Positions 17,028 through 25,144 of a stretch of DNA of 64,000 nt are shown one piece after another. The DNA is from Clostridiales bacterium (GTDB lineage Bacteria > Bacillota > Clostridia > Oscillospirales > UBA644). Position numbers and translations under genes: made by a program. Location: contig JAEEJO010000072.1 of the NCBI GenBank assembly GCA_016281915.1, positions 1 through 64,000 of the forward strand. The letters run 5' to 3'. Under the pieces are notes generated by a model. That model was given only the letters and a program-made list of their open reading frames with translations, ran no database searches and was not told the origin of the DNA. Position 1 is the stretch's first letter. Each line of letters begins with the position of its first letter.

Positions 17028-17912
17028 TCAAGCAAGAGCGGCAACCGCTCCGTCCGCAGCGGCAGTGGTAAGCTGACGTATGTTTTTTGTTCGGCAATCG
17101 CCCGCGGCGAAGATGCCAGGAACATTTGTTTTGCAGTCCTCTCCGGCAATGATATATCCGTCATTGTCAAGTGCGACAGTATTTGCGAATGCTTCATTTG
17201 ACGGAATCTGTCCGACACAGACGAATAAAGCGGAAACATCGAGCCGCAGGGATTCGCCTGACACGGTATTTTTGACTGTTATCGCCGACAGAGCCCCGTC
17301 TCCGTGCAGATAGGCGACGGTGGAACTAAGAACGGGGATCACGTTTTGCAGAGAAACTACTTCGTCAGCAGTCATTTTATCTCCGCGAAATTCCTCTCTT
17401 CGGTGGATAAGGTATACTGTTTTGCATAATCCGGAAAGGAACTGCGCGCTTCTCAGCGCAGCGTTGCCTCCTCCGACAACGGCAACAGGCATATCCTTGA
17501 AAAAAGCACCGTCACAGATGGCGCAATAAGATATTCCCCTGCCCTCGAAATCCTCTTCACCATCAATTCCAAGCTTTTTATGCTTTACTCCCGTGGCTAT
17601 TATAACTTTTTTACAATCATATTCGCCGTATTCGGTAACAACAGTTTTTGTTGCGCCGTTGTCTCTGATGCCTTCGACGTTCTCAAGCTCTATTGCAACA
17701 CCGAAAGACAGTGCCTGTTCGTAAAGATTATCTGCAAGCTCCGTTCCCGAAATGCAGCGGATGCCGGGGTAATTTTCCACTTTCGGGGAAGTTGCGATCT
17801 GTCCCCCTATCCCCTCTTTTTCGAAAACAATAACTCTTTTGCCGGCGCGAGCCGCATAAACAGCGGCAGTAAGCCCAGCCGGACCTGCGCCTATAATTAT
17901 CAGATCATACAT
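17028..17912 (-). CDS. trxB: Thioredoxin-disulfide reductase
   Basis: FAD-dependent reductase that uses NADPH to reduce thioredoxin. It has the N-terminal FAD motif IIGAGPAGLTAAVYAARAG (7-25), redox-active C130-A-I-C133 in SYCAICDGAFF, the NADPH motif VVGGGNAALRSA, and the C-terminal FAD motif GIFAAGDCRTKNIRQLTTAAADGAVAA. At 294 residues it is slightly shorter than the usual ~305-315 and ends soon after the last motif. First gene of a unit with the HdeD-like protein, from a consensus promoter at 17947-17975. No thioredoxin gene is nearby. Confidence 0.95.
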   Translation of the reverse strand: MYDLIIIGAGPAGLTAAVYAARAGKRVIVFEKEGIGGQIATSPKVENYPGIRCISGTELADNLYEQALSFGVAIELENVEGIRDNGATKTVVTEYGEYDCKKVIIATGVKHKKLGIDGEEDFEGRGISYCAICDGAFFKDMPVAVVGGGNAALRSAQFLSGLCKTVYLIHRREEFRGDKMTADEVVSLQNVIPVLSSTVAYLHGDGALSAITVKNTVSGESLRLDVSALFVCVGQIPSNEAFANTVALDNDGYIIAGEDCKTNVPGIFAAGDCRTKNIRQLTTAAADGAVAALA

Positions 17913-17946
17913 AGTATTAATACTCTCTGTGTAATTTTATATGGAT

Positions 17947-17975
17947 ATTATACATTATCGAAATTGATTTGTCAA
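17947..17975 (-). promoter_or_regulatory. Sigma-A promoter of trxB
   Basis: On the - strand, TTGACA (17975-17970), 17-base spacer, TATAAT (17952-17947). Confidence 0.8.
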
Positions 17976-17995
17976 TATGCAAGCGGCAGAGGCAT

Positions 17996-18574
17996 TCAAA
18001 TATTCGTATAATCGCGAAAGATCCTGACAGCGACGCCCAACAATGCCGATACGGCGATTACGGAAACAGAAGAAAGCTTTTTGCCGCAAAGGCGCCTGAT
18101 AATAAAATACAACGCCGATATTATCAGCAGAGTAATTATATTGCTTGTCTCAACTTCCCCTTCGGAAAACAGGTTCAGAGCAGATACAAGGAACGAAATG
18201 CCTGCATGCATTATCAGCGCCGCGACAACAGGTCGTATTCCGCTCATGACCGATTTGAATATTCTGTTTTCCGTTATGTTTTTCAGGATCGACGCTATCA
18301 GAAGGATTATTATGAATGACGGAAGCGCAACGCCGATAACGGCAAGGATACTTCCCCAAATTCCGCCCTGAGTGTAGCCGATATATGTTGCGAGATTTAC
18401 GGCAATGGGACCAGGAGTTGACTCACAGATGCCGAGAAACGCGTAAAACTGCGACTCGGTCATCCATTCGTGTGCCAGAACAACATCTCTGATCAGAGGG
18501 ATCATGCCGAATGCGCCGCCAAAGCAGAAAAGTCCGACCTTAAAGAACTCAAAAAACAGCGTTAGACCGGTCAT
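17996..18574 (-). CDS. Chromate transporter family protein, second half-size subunit
   Basis: 192-residue membrane protein of the CHR family. It has the conserved FFEFFKVGLFCFGGAFGMIPLIRDVV start and the ESTPGPIAVNLATYIGYTQGG motif. Short CHR proteins (~190 residues) act as two-gene pairs in which each supplies half of the transporter. The ATG at 18574 overlaps the stop of the upstream partner (ATGA), with GGAGG 9 bases before it; a longer frame starting at 18646 lies inside the partner gene and is rejected. Chromate is the described substrate of some members; the natural substrate may be another oxyanion. Confidence 0.88.
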   Translation of the reverse strand: MTGLTLFFEFFKVGLFCFGGAFGMIPLIRDVVLAHEWMTESQFYAFLGICESTPGPIAVNLATYIGYTQGGIWGSILAVIGVALPSFIIILLIASILKNITENRIFKSVMSGIRPVVAALIMHAGISFLVSALNLFSEGEVETSNIITLLIISALYFIIRRLCGKKLSSVSVIAVSALLGVAVRIFRDYTNI

Positions 18575-19131
18575 TTTGCTTTTCCTCCCTTCTGTGAAAG
18601 CAGAAACAGCGTCAACCCCGCAACACCGCCTATGGCTATGAACCAAACCGATCCGAAGGAGACGGAAAAAATATCAAGCACCGTAAGTGCGGAAAGAACC
18701 AGTATAAAGACAACGACGGGAAACGGCTTTTTGGGAAGGCGAAAAAACATTTCTACCCCTGCTTTGATGATAAGAAACGCTACGGCGCATTTTATCCCTT
18801 CAAAGGCGTATGCAACATATCTGTTTTCAGAAATTCCGTCAAGGAACAGTGCAATTACGAGCATGACCAGAAATGCAGGGATGATCACGCCCGCGGTTGC
18901 CGCAAAAGCGCCTGCAAAACGGGCGCGTTTGTATCCGATAAACGTTGCAATATTTATCGCTATCGGACCTGGCGTTGATTCTGCTATCGCAATGATATCG
19001 GAAAGCCCGTCGTCATCTATCCAGTGTTTTTTCTCAACTATTTCGTCGCGGATATGAGAGATCATGGCATATCCGCCCCCGAAAGTAAAAAGACCGATTT
19101 TGAAAAACGTGACAAAAAGCGAAAAAATCAA
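18571..19131 (-). CDS. Chromate transporter family protein, first half-size subunit
   Basis: 186-residue CHR-family membrane protein. It has LFVTFFKIGLFTFGGGYAMISHIRDEIVEK and ESTPGPIAINIATFIGYKRA, the same two motifs as its partner. It is translationally coupled to the second subunit through a 4-base ATGA overlap. Divergent from a LysR-type regulator with only 107 bases between, which makes regulation by that protein likely (inference). Confidence 0.88.
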   Translation of the reverse strand: MIFSLFVTFFKIGLFTFGGGYAMISHIRDEIVEKKHWIDDDGLSDIIAIAESTPGPIAINIATFIGYKRARFAGAFAATAGVIIPAFLVMLVIALFLDGISENRYVAYAFEGIKCAVAFLIIKAGVEMFFRLPKKPFPVVVFILVLSALTVLDIFSVSFGSVWFIAIGGVAGLTLFLLSQKGGKAK

Positions 19132-19170
19132 GATAAGTCCCTCTTAAACCTTTTTTAATCATTATACCAC

Positions 19171-19199
19171 TTGACATTATATAAGTAAAATATTATAAT
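19171..19199 (+). promoter_or_regulatory. Sigma-A promoter of the LysR regulator
   Basis: TTGACA (19171-19176), 17-base spacer, TATAAT (19194-19199). A possible opposing -10 for the chromate pair (TATAAT read on the - strand at 19166-19161) lies just to its left. Confidence 0.8.
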
Positions 19200-19219
19200 G
19201 TTATAAAGTTTATAATATT
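19189..19219. promoter_or_regulatory. Inverted repeat, candidate LysR operator
   Basis: Exact 10-base arms AATATTATAA (19189-19198) and TTATAATATT (19210-19219) with an 11-base spacer. It overlaps the -10 of the regulator's own promoter, a position that would allow autorepression. The T-N11-A geometry of LysR sites fits. Confidence 0.55.
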
Positions 19220-19238
19220 TTATTATGGAGTTGCTGTA

Positions 19239-20147
19239 ATGACACTGAGGCATCTTAAAGTTTTCGTTTGCGTCTGCGATGAGAACAGTATAACAAAGGC
19301 GGCGGAAAAACTGTCTGTTGCACAGCCGGCAGTAAGCAAGACCGTTTCCGAGCTTGAAAAGTATTACGGCGTTTCGCTGTTTACAAGGGTAAAGCAGCGG
19401 CTTGTGTTAACGAACGACGGAAAAGAGCTTTTGCAAAAGGCAAGAAACGTAATACGGGCTTTTGAGGAATTTGAAGAAACGGCGGAAAAAAAACAAAACT
19501 CTGTCCGTCTTTCTGTAGGAGCATCGTTGACGATCGGCAAAACTTTTATGCCGGACATGATAAAGAAGCTGAAAGAATCGTTCGGGGAAGCGGAAATAAA
19601 AGCGTTTATAAACAGGACGTCGGAGATAGAAAAAATGATTGCTGACGGAGAAATCGATTTCGCATTTATTGAAGGCACTCCGTCACGTTCGGATATCGCC
19701 GCAGAAGAAGCGGCATCGGATATGATTCTGGCTGTTGCAGGAAAAGGGTACGAAGTTGAGGATACGCTTTACGGCGATTCTCTGAAAAAGTACGATTTTC
19801 TTCTCCGTGAAAAAGGAAGCGCTTCAAGGGATTATTTTGAAAGCATTCTTACGCTTAACCATATAAAAGTTGTTCCGTTTCTTGAATCGGCAAGCAATCA
19901 GGCTTTGATCTCGGCAGCACAGAAAGGGCTCGGAATAGCCGTTTTGCCTCAGAAAATAGTTAACGAGCATATTGCCTCGGGTTCTCTGCGGCAGATAAAA
20001 ACCCCACTGTTTTCCGTTCCGAGAAAATCGTTTGTGATCTACGGAAAAAACGCTGAGTTTGCAAAAAGAAAAAGAGAGATTTTCGAGTTTTGCAGGAACG
20101 AATTCCGAAAAACCACCGACGAAGCTCTGGCGACGGCTCACTTCTGA
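19239..20147 (+). CDS. LysR-type transcriptional regulator
   Basis: 302 residues. N-terminal winged helix-turn-helix (LKVFVCVCDENSITKAAEKLSVAQPAVSKTVSELEKYYGVSLFTR, residues 4-50), a linker helix, and a periplasmic-binding-protein-like effector domain (SVGASLTIGKTFMPDMI, IDFAFIEGTP, GLGIAVLPQKIV). The divergent half-size chromate transporter pair is the likely target. Effector unknown; CysB/CysL-type LysR proteins often sense sulfur metabolites, so sulfate or another oxyanion is one possibility (speculative). It ends at a shared bidirectional terminator. Confidence 0.92.
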   Translation: MTLRHLKVFVCVCDENSITKAAEKLSVAQPAVSKTVSELEKYYGVSLFTRVKQRLVLTNDGKELLQKARNVIRAFEEFEETAEKKQNSVRLSVGASLTIGKTFMPDMIKKLKESFGEAEIKAFINRTSEIEKMIADGEIDFAFIEGTPSRSDIAAEEAASDMILAVAGKGYEVEDTLYGDSLKKYDFLLREKGSASRDYFESILTLNHIKVVPFLESASNQALISAAQKGLGIAVLPQKIVNEHIASGSLRQIKTPLFSVPRKSFVIYGKNAEFAKRKREIFEFCRNEFRKTTDEALATAHF

Positions 20148-20154
20148 CCGTAAA

Positions 20155-20198
20155 GCAAAAAAAATCCCGGAAGAGGAAGTCTTCCGGGATCGTTTATT
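20155..20198. terminator. Bidirectional terminator between lysR and nrdD
   Basis: Perfect 10-base stem ATCCCGGAAG / CTTCCGGGAT (20164-20173, 20181-20190) with A-rich left and T-rich right flanks. Confidence 0.85.
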
Positions 20199-20207
20199 TT
20201 TCGTTGA

Positions 20208-22547
20208 TCAGCCAACAAATTTTTTGATGTTTGAAGCGTTCACATAAGTTTCTGCGGAATCTTCGTCTGCTACAACAAGAGTCGGCGCCTGACGGATACC
20301 GTATTTTCTTACGAGGTCGATCTGTTCTTCTGCGTCAACGACCTCATAGTTGATTCCTGCGCCGTCAAGGAAGGCCTTTGCCATTTTGCAGTTCGGACAG
20401 GTTTTGGTGGTGAAGAGGTAATATTTCTTCTCGGAAGCGACTTTTCTGGGCTTTCTGCCTTCGCTCTTAAGACGCGATGCCGCAATATTGTAAGTTTTTC
20501 TTTCTGCAAATTCCTGTGATTTACCGTCATTCCAAGCCTGAACGGGACGGTAGTATCCGGTTATGCGGCTGTAAACCTCGGTGGCTTCACCGCAGTGAGG
20601 ACACTGATACTGTTCGCCTGAAATATAGCCGTGGTTTTTGCAGACGGAATACGTGGGAGACAGTGTGTAATACGGCAGCTTGTAGTTTTCTGCGATCTTG
20701 CGGACAAGAGCTGCGGCGGACTGCCAGTTGGGAAGCTTTTCGCCGAGGAACGCATGGAAAACGGTACCGGACGTATAAAGAGTTTGAAGTTCATCCTGAA
20801 TATCAAGAGCTTCAAAGATATCTTCGGTGTAACCGACGGGAAGATGAGAAGAGTTTGTGTAATACGGTGTATTTCCCTTTTCGGTAGCGGTGATGATATC
20901 GGGATAGCGCGCAACGTCGTGCTTTGCAAGACGGTATGCAGTTGACTCTGCGGGAGTTGCTTCAAGGTTGTAAAGGTCGCCGTACTCTTCCTGATAGTCG
21001 GAAAGGCGTTCGCGCATATGGTTGAGCACGTCTTTTGTGAACTGAAGCGAATCGGGATGAGAAATATCATGTCCGAGCCATTTCGCATTGAGGCACGCCT
21101 CGTTCATGCCGACAAGACCGATCGTGGAGAAGTGGTTGTCGAATTTGCCGAGATAGCGTTTTGTATAAGGATAAAGTCCCTCTTCGAGAAGACGGGAAAC
21201 GACCGTGCGCTTTACCTTGAGGGAACGCGCCGCAATATCCATAAGCTTATCAAGACGGCGGTAAAACTCGTTTTCGTTTTCTGAAAGATATGCAAGTCTG
21301 GGCATATTGAGGGTAACGACACCGATCGAACCAGTGCTCTCGCCGCTGCCGAAGAAGCCGCCGGTCTTTTTGCGAAGTTCGCGGAGGTCGAGACGCAGGC
21401 GGCAGCACATACTGCGTATATCGCTGGGCTGCATATCGCTGTTGATATAGTTGGAAAAATAAGGTGTGCCGTATTTTGCCGTCATTTCAAAGAGAAGGCG
21501 GTTGTTTTCGGTTTCGGACCAGTCGAAATCTCTTGTAATGGAATATGTGGGGATAGGATACTGGAATCCTCTGCCTTCCGCGTCGCCTTCGATCATTATT
21601 TCGAGGAACGCGCGGTTGACCATATCCATCTCTTTCTTGCAGTCTTTATATTTGAACGGCATTTCTTTACCGCCGACTATTGCGGGAAGCTCTGCAAGGT
21701 CATTGGGGACAGTCCAGTCAAGAGTTATATTTGAGAACGGAGCCTGTGTGCCCCAGCGTGACGGAGTGTTGACGCCGAAAATAAACGATTCGATCGCTTT
21801 CTTAACTTCGCGGTAAGAAAGGTTGTCTGCCTTTACGAACGGAGCAAGATATGTATCGAAAGACGAGAATGCCTGCGCGCCTGCCCACTCATTCTGCATG
21901 ATGCCAAGGAAGTTTACCATCTGATTGCAGAGCGTTGCAAGATGGCTTGCGGGCGAAGAGGTTATTTTACCGGGAATGCCGCCGAGGCCTTCCTGAATCA
22001 GCTGCTTGAGAGACCAGCCTGCGCAGTAGCCTGTAAGCATGCCGAGGTCGTGAATATGAAGATCTGCAGAGCGGTGAGCATTTGCGATCTCATCATCATA
22101 GATTTCGGAAAGCCAGTAGTTTGCGGTGATGGCGGTGGAGTTTGAAAGAATGAGACCGCCGACGGAATATGTAACGGTGGAGTTTTCTTTTACGCGCCAG
22201 TCTGTATTCTTGACGTAGCTGTCGATAAGCTCTTTGTAGTCGAGCATCGTTGACTTCATGTTGCGGACTTTTTCGCGCTGACGTCTGTAAAGGATGTAAC
22301 ACTTTGCAACGTCGGCATAACCTGCCGCGATAAGAACACGCTCTACACTGTCCTGAATCTCTTCAACGCCTACTTTGCCTTCCTTGATCTTGGGTTCGTA
22401 GTCGGAAGTGACTTTCAAAGCGAGAAGATCGATGATATCGGGCGTATACTGCTTGTTCTGCGCTTCAAATGCTTTCGTGATAGCGGCACTTATCTTTGAT
22501 ATATTGAAATCTACTATCTTGCCGTCTCTTTTAACTACCTGGTACAT
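20208..22547 (-). CDS. nrdD: Anaerobic ribonucleoside-triphosphate reductase with C-terminal glutaredoxin-like domain
   Basis: Class III ribonucleotide reductase, making dNTPs from NTPs by glycyl-radical chemistry. The N-terminal ATP cone (VVKRDGKIVDFNISKISAAITKAF) handles allosteric control. The large ten-stranded barrel follows. Near the C-terminus are a zinc-site pair including QYQCPHCG and the glycyl-radical loop RITGYYRPV with Gly664. After this, residues ~700-779 form an extra thioredoxin-fold domain with a CPNC active site (Cys717, Cys720) and the cis-Pro motif QAPTLVV, as in glutaredoxin/NrdH-like proteins. This makes it a fusion that may carry its own reductant. AAAGGAG precedes the ATG. 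Own promoter and NrdR-like boxes upstream. Confidence 0.95.
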   Translation of the reverse strand: MYQVVKRDGKIVDFNISKISAAITKAFEAQNKQYTPDIIDLLALKVTSDYEPKIKEGKVGVEEIQDSVERVLIAAGYADVAKCYILYRRQREKVRNMKSTMLDYKELIDSYVKNTDWRVKENSTVTYSVGGLILSNSTAITANYWLSEIYDDEIANAHRSADLHIHDLGMLTGYCAGWSLKQLIQEGLGGIPGKITSSPASHLATLCNQMVNFLGIMQNEWAGAQAFSSFDTYLAPFVKADNLSYREVKKAIESFIFGVNTPSRWGTQAPFSNITLDWTVPNDLAELPAIVGGKEMPFKYKDCKKEMDMVNRAFLEIMIEGDAEGRGFQYPIPTYSITRDFDWSETENNRLLFEMTAKYGTPYFSNYINSDMQPSDIRSMCCRLRLDLRELRKKTGGFFGSGESTGSIGVVTLNMPRLAYLSENENEFYRRLDKLMDIAARSLKVKRTVVSRLLEEGLYPYTKRYLGKFDNHFSTIGLVGMNEACLNAKWLGHDISHPDSLQFTKDVLNHMRERLSDYQEEYGDLYNLEATPAESTAYRLAKHDVARYPDIITATEKGNTPYYTNSSHLPVGYTEDIFEALDIQDELQTLYTSGTVFHAFLGEKLPNWQSAAALVRKIAENYKLPYYTLSPTYSVCKNHGYISGEQYQCPHCGEATEVYSRITGYYRPVQAWNDGKSQEFAERKTYNIAASRLKSEGRKPRKVASEKKYYLFTTKTCPNCKMAKAFLDGAGINYEVVDAEEQIDLVRKYGIRQAPTLVVADEDSAETYVNASNIKKFVG

Positions 22548-22615
22548 ATTTTACTCCTTTATATAGAATTTATTATTTAACAATAGCCTGTTGCCATGAA
22601 CAGCGGATTGCATAT

Positions 22616-22644
22616 ATTATATCACAAACGGTTTTGTTTGTCAA
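22616..22644 (-). promoter_or_regulatory. Sigma-A promoter of nrdD
   Basis: On the - strand, TTGACA (22644-22639), 17-base spacer, TATAAT (22621-22616). Confidence 0.85.
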
Positions 22645-22652
22645 CATGCCAA

Positions 22653-22710
22653 ACACTATATATCGTTGATTTTTTTGAAATAATCGCGATAACACCACAA
22701 TATATTGATT
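22653..22710. promoter_or_regulatory. Tandem NrdR-box-like sites upstream of nrdD
   Basis: ACACTATATATCGTTG (22653-22668) and CCACAATATATTGATT (22695-22710). Both match the ACACwATATATwGTG-type NrdR box core and are offset by 42 bases, four helical turns. They lie directly upstream of the nrdD -35. NrdR is the ATP/dATP-sensing repressor of ribonucleotide reductase genes; its gene is not in the window. Confidence 0.65.
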
Positions 22711-22800
22711 TACCATTGTTGCAGAAAATATGTCCGGAAATAAAAAAACGGCATTTTTCAAGCATTTTCGACCAAATTCGACAAATTTGTGAACTACGAA

Positions 22801-22814
22801 AAATCAATATATTG
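22801..22814. promoter_or_regulatory. Third NrdR-box-like site (inverted copy)
   Basis: AAATCAATATATTG is the exact reverse complement of the 14 bases at 22698-22711 inside the second box, 90 bases further upstream of nrdD and just beyond the nrdG terminator. Confidence 0.4.
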
Positions 22815-22848
22815 CAAAAAAAAGCGGACACGGAAAAACCGTGTCCGC
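22815..22848 (-). terminator. Terminator of nrdG
   Basis: On the - strand, perfect 10-base stem GCGGACACGG / CCGTGTCCGC (22848-22839, 22833-22824), then T9. It separates nrdG from nrdD transcription. Confidence 0.9.
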
Positions 22849-22861
22849 ACAATTTGATTGT

Positions 22862-23560
22862 TCAGATCCCCCTGATTTCGACCTTACCGACTGTTCCGGC
22901 GACGATCTCGGCGAATTCATCCATTTCCTCGCGTGTAAACGCCGAAAGATCCGCTTCTTTATCAAGAATTCTGTATGACTTGACAAACGACTGAAGATAA
23001 TATCTGTCTGCGCCCTGTATCCATGATGCGATATCGACGAAATCGAGTTTTTCGTGAATACCTCGGACCGCGGTCGTTCGAAATTCGAACGGGACGGTTT
23101 TTTCGAGGAGGAACGAAACGCTTTTTTCAACCGAGGCAGTATCATAATCGGCTATTCCGACGGCTTTTCCGTAATTCTTTCTGGAACTTTTGATATCCAT
23201 TGCAACGTAATCAACAAGACCTTCACGAACAGCAGTTTCAAGACGTTCGGGGAAAGAGCCGTTTGTGTCGAGCTTTACGCTGAGCCCCTCGTCCTTGATC
23301 TGTTTAAGAAAATCAAGTGTTTCTTTTAAAAGCAGCGGCTCACCGCCGGTAATGCAGACCCCGTCGAGAATGCCCTTGCGCTTTCTTATATATCCGAAAA
23401 ACTCATCCATATCAACAGGATCGGGAAATTCGGAAGAAAAAACTAGCGATGAGTTGTGGCAGAACGGGCATCTGAAATTGCACCCGCCGAGGAACACCGT
23501 GCAAGCGACTTTTCCCGGAAAATCAAGAAGAGTCGTTTTTTGAAAACCGTAAATATTCAT
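22862..23560 (-). CDS. nrdG: Anaerobic ribonucleotide reductase activating protein (radical SAM)
   Basis: Radical-SAM activase that installs the glycyl radical on NrdD. 232 residues, with the cluster motif C-x3-C-x2-C in GGCNFRCPFCHNSSLV near residue 30, GGEPLL as the SAM-binding glycine motif, and the KLDTNGSFPE strand. It is closest to the NrdG2/PFL-activase-like group (start MNIYGFQKTTLLDFPGKVACTVFLGGC). It lies upstream of nrdD but is separated by its own terminator and the nrdD promoter, so the two are distinct transcripts. 36 bases downstream of a binding lipoprotein gene. Confidence 0.92.
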   Translation of the reverse strand: MNIYGFQKTTLLDFPGKVACTVFLGGCNFRCPFCHNSSLVFSSEFPDPVDMDEFFGYIRKRKGILDGVCITGGEPLLLKETLDFLKQIKDEGLSVKLDTNGSFPERLETAVREGLVDYVAMDIKSSRKNYGKAVGIADYDTASVEKSVSFLLEKTVPFEFRTTAVRGIHEKLDFVDIASWIQGADRYYLQSFVKSYRILDKEADLSAFTREEMDEFAEIVAGTVGKVEIRGI

Positions 23561-23596
23561 TGTAACCTTCCTGTAAAAATCAGATTTTTTTTGCTG

Positions 23597-24997
23597 TCAT
23601 CCTGCAAGACCTTCAATGACGGAAACAAGCTGTTCAGTTGCTTCTTTGGGCGTTTTTACCCCGTCGATAACCGCTGCGAAAATGTCGTTTTCGGAAAGAT
23701 TCGTTTTCATTGTGAGCACGGAATCATCTGAAACGGCGTTTCTGATCATATTTTCGTAACGTTCGTAGTCTTCCGAAAAGAAGAAGAAATTCTTCTCGAT
23801 ATATTCTCTCCAGTCATTTTCATCCGCGCCGTCAAGCGGTTCGAAAAGGGCGTTGAGTATCTTGCCCGTAATACCGATATCAACGGTGTTGGAAATGGCG
23901 AGGAACTGATCGGAGGAAGAGTAATATGCCGTGGTATTGCCGGTATATGCGGGACCTGCGGGGAATTCGGTCCACCTGAAGCCTTCTCCGAAAGTATACA
24001 TCGGAAACATCTCGTCCTCTGAAAAGCCCACGGACGAATCGGAGACAAGGAAAGCCGTATAGAAATTAACGAAGGCCTCTACATCGGGTCTGTCGGAAGC
24101 GCTGTTTTCGATATCGTAAGTGATCTTGTTGTTTCTTACAAGCTCGCCCAGCCATTGAAGAGCATCAATGGTATTCCAGTTCATATATTCGCATTTATAT
24201 CCCGTCACAGGATCGTATGAAAGACGTCTGCCGCCGTTTGAGTTTATTGCGGCGTGGATCATTGCAGGGAAATCCGCCGTGGGGGTTATGAATGCATACG
24301 TTCCCTGCCTGTCCGCAACAAAATGAGTTACGGAAATGCAGATATCCTCAAAAGCCTTCCATGTCCAATCACCCTGCTCGTAAAGCTCTGCCGGAAGGGG
24401 CTGGACGTTGGAGTTAAGGATATCGGAATTATAGTAAAGCACGCCGGATACGCTCGGAAGCGGCGCCGCCCAGTAAAGATTTCTGAAGCCGTAGGTTTCG
24501 CCTTCGCGGAAAGTCATCATAGTCTTCTGTCCGTCAAAGCCCCATTTTTTGTCACTGATATCAAACTCGTCAAGATTCTGAGCGTATGTGAGATACCCGC
24601 CCTTATACATATCGAAAATACCTGCCGCGGAAAGCTGGAATATATCGGCATATGTTCTTGCAGCTGCGGTAGACGCCATCATAGTGGAAACGATATTGCC
24701 TGATTTTACCTGCCGCGCCTCCACGGTGCAGTTAAAAAGCTTTTCCACCTCTTCATAGCGATCCCTCATAGCGTCGCCGCGAAGGGAAGAAACGGATGAA
24801 TCGGGATCGAGAGTGAGCGATTCCGAAGCCTCGGTTTTTATTCTGAATACGCCCGAAAAAGTTCCCGAGCGAGTAACTACTTTATCTGTGTAGCTGTCGT
24901 TGGCATGAAAGTCATCTGCAGAGCGAACGTTACATGCAGACAGAGAAAACACCAGAAGCAGCGCGCACGCAATTATTCGTATCAATGTTTTTTTCAC
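23597..24997 (-). CDS. Second orphan extracellular solute-binding lipoprotein
   Basis: 466-residue lipoprotein with lipobox LSAC. The mature part resembles family 1 sugar-binding proteins (ASTAARTYADIFQLSAAGIFDMYKGGYLTYAQNLDEF, YGFRNLYWAAPLPSVSGVLYYNSDIL, FYTAFLVSDSSVGFSEDEMFPMYTFG). It is similar in plan to the 622-2025 protein but clearly divergent. Start is a GTG at 24997 with AAGGAGG 6 bases upstream. No ABC permease is adjacent; nrdG follows 36 bases downstream, an odd pairing that is probably positional. Confidence 0.8.
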   Translation of the reverse strand: MKKTLIRIIACALLLVFSLSACNVRSADDFHANDSYTDKVVTRSGTFSGVFRIKTEASESLTLDPDSSVSSLRGDAMRDRYEEVEKLFNCTVEARQVKSGNIVSTMMASTAAARTYADIFQLSAAGIFDMYKGGYLTYAQNLDEFDISDKKWGFDGQKTMMTFREGETYGFRNLYWAAPLPSVSGVLYYNSDILNSNVQPLPAELYEQGDWTWKAFEDICISVTHFVADRQGTYAFITPTADFPAMIHAAINSNGGRRLSYDPVTGYKCEYMNWNTIDALQWLGELVRNNKITYDIENSASDRPDVEAFVNFYTAFLVSDSSVGFSEDEMFPMYTFGEGFRWTEFPAGPAYTGNTTAYYSSSDQFLAISNTVDIGITGKILNALFEPLDGADENDWREYIEKNFFFFSEDYERYENMIRNAVSDDSVLTMKTNLSENDIFAAVIDGVKTPKEATEQLVSVIEGLAG

Positions 24998-25087
24998 GGA
25001 AGTCCTCCTTAAAGCGGGTAAATTACGGAAGAATGGAAACGGATTCGTCTTTTTTTGTAAGAAAACGCCGAAATCGTTTTATCGCTA

Positions 25088-25116
25088 TTGAAATAAAGAA
25101 ATAAATGTGATATAAT
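25088..25116 (+). promoter_or_regulatory. Promoter of the 194-aa membrane protein
   Basis: TTGAAA (25088-25093), 17-base spacer, TATAAT (25111-25116). Confidence 0.75.
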
Positions 25117-25144
25117 TAAAAAAAATGTTCAAGGTCGGTTAGAG

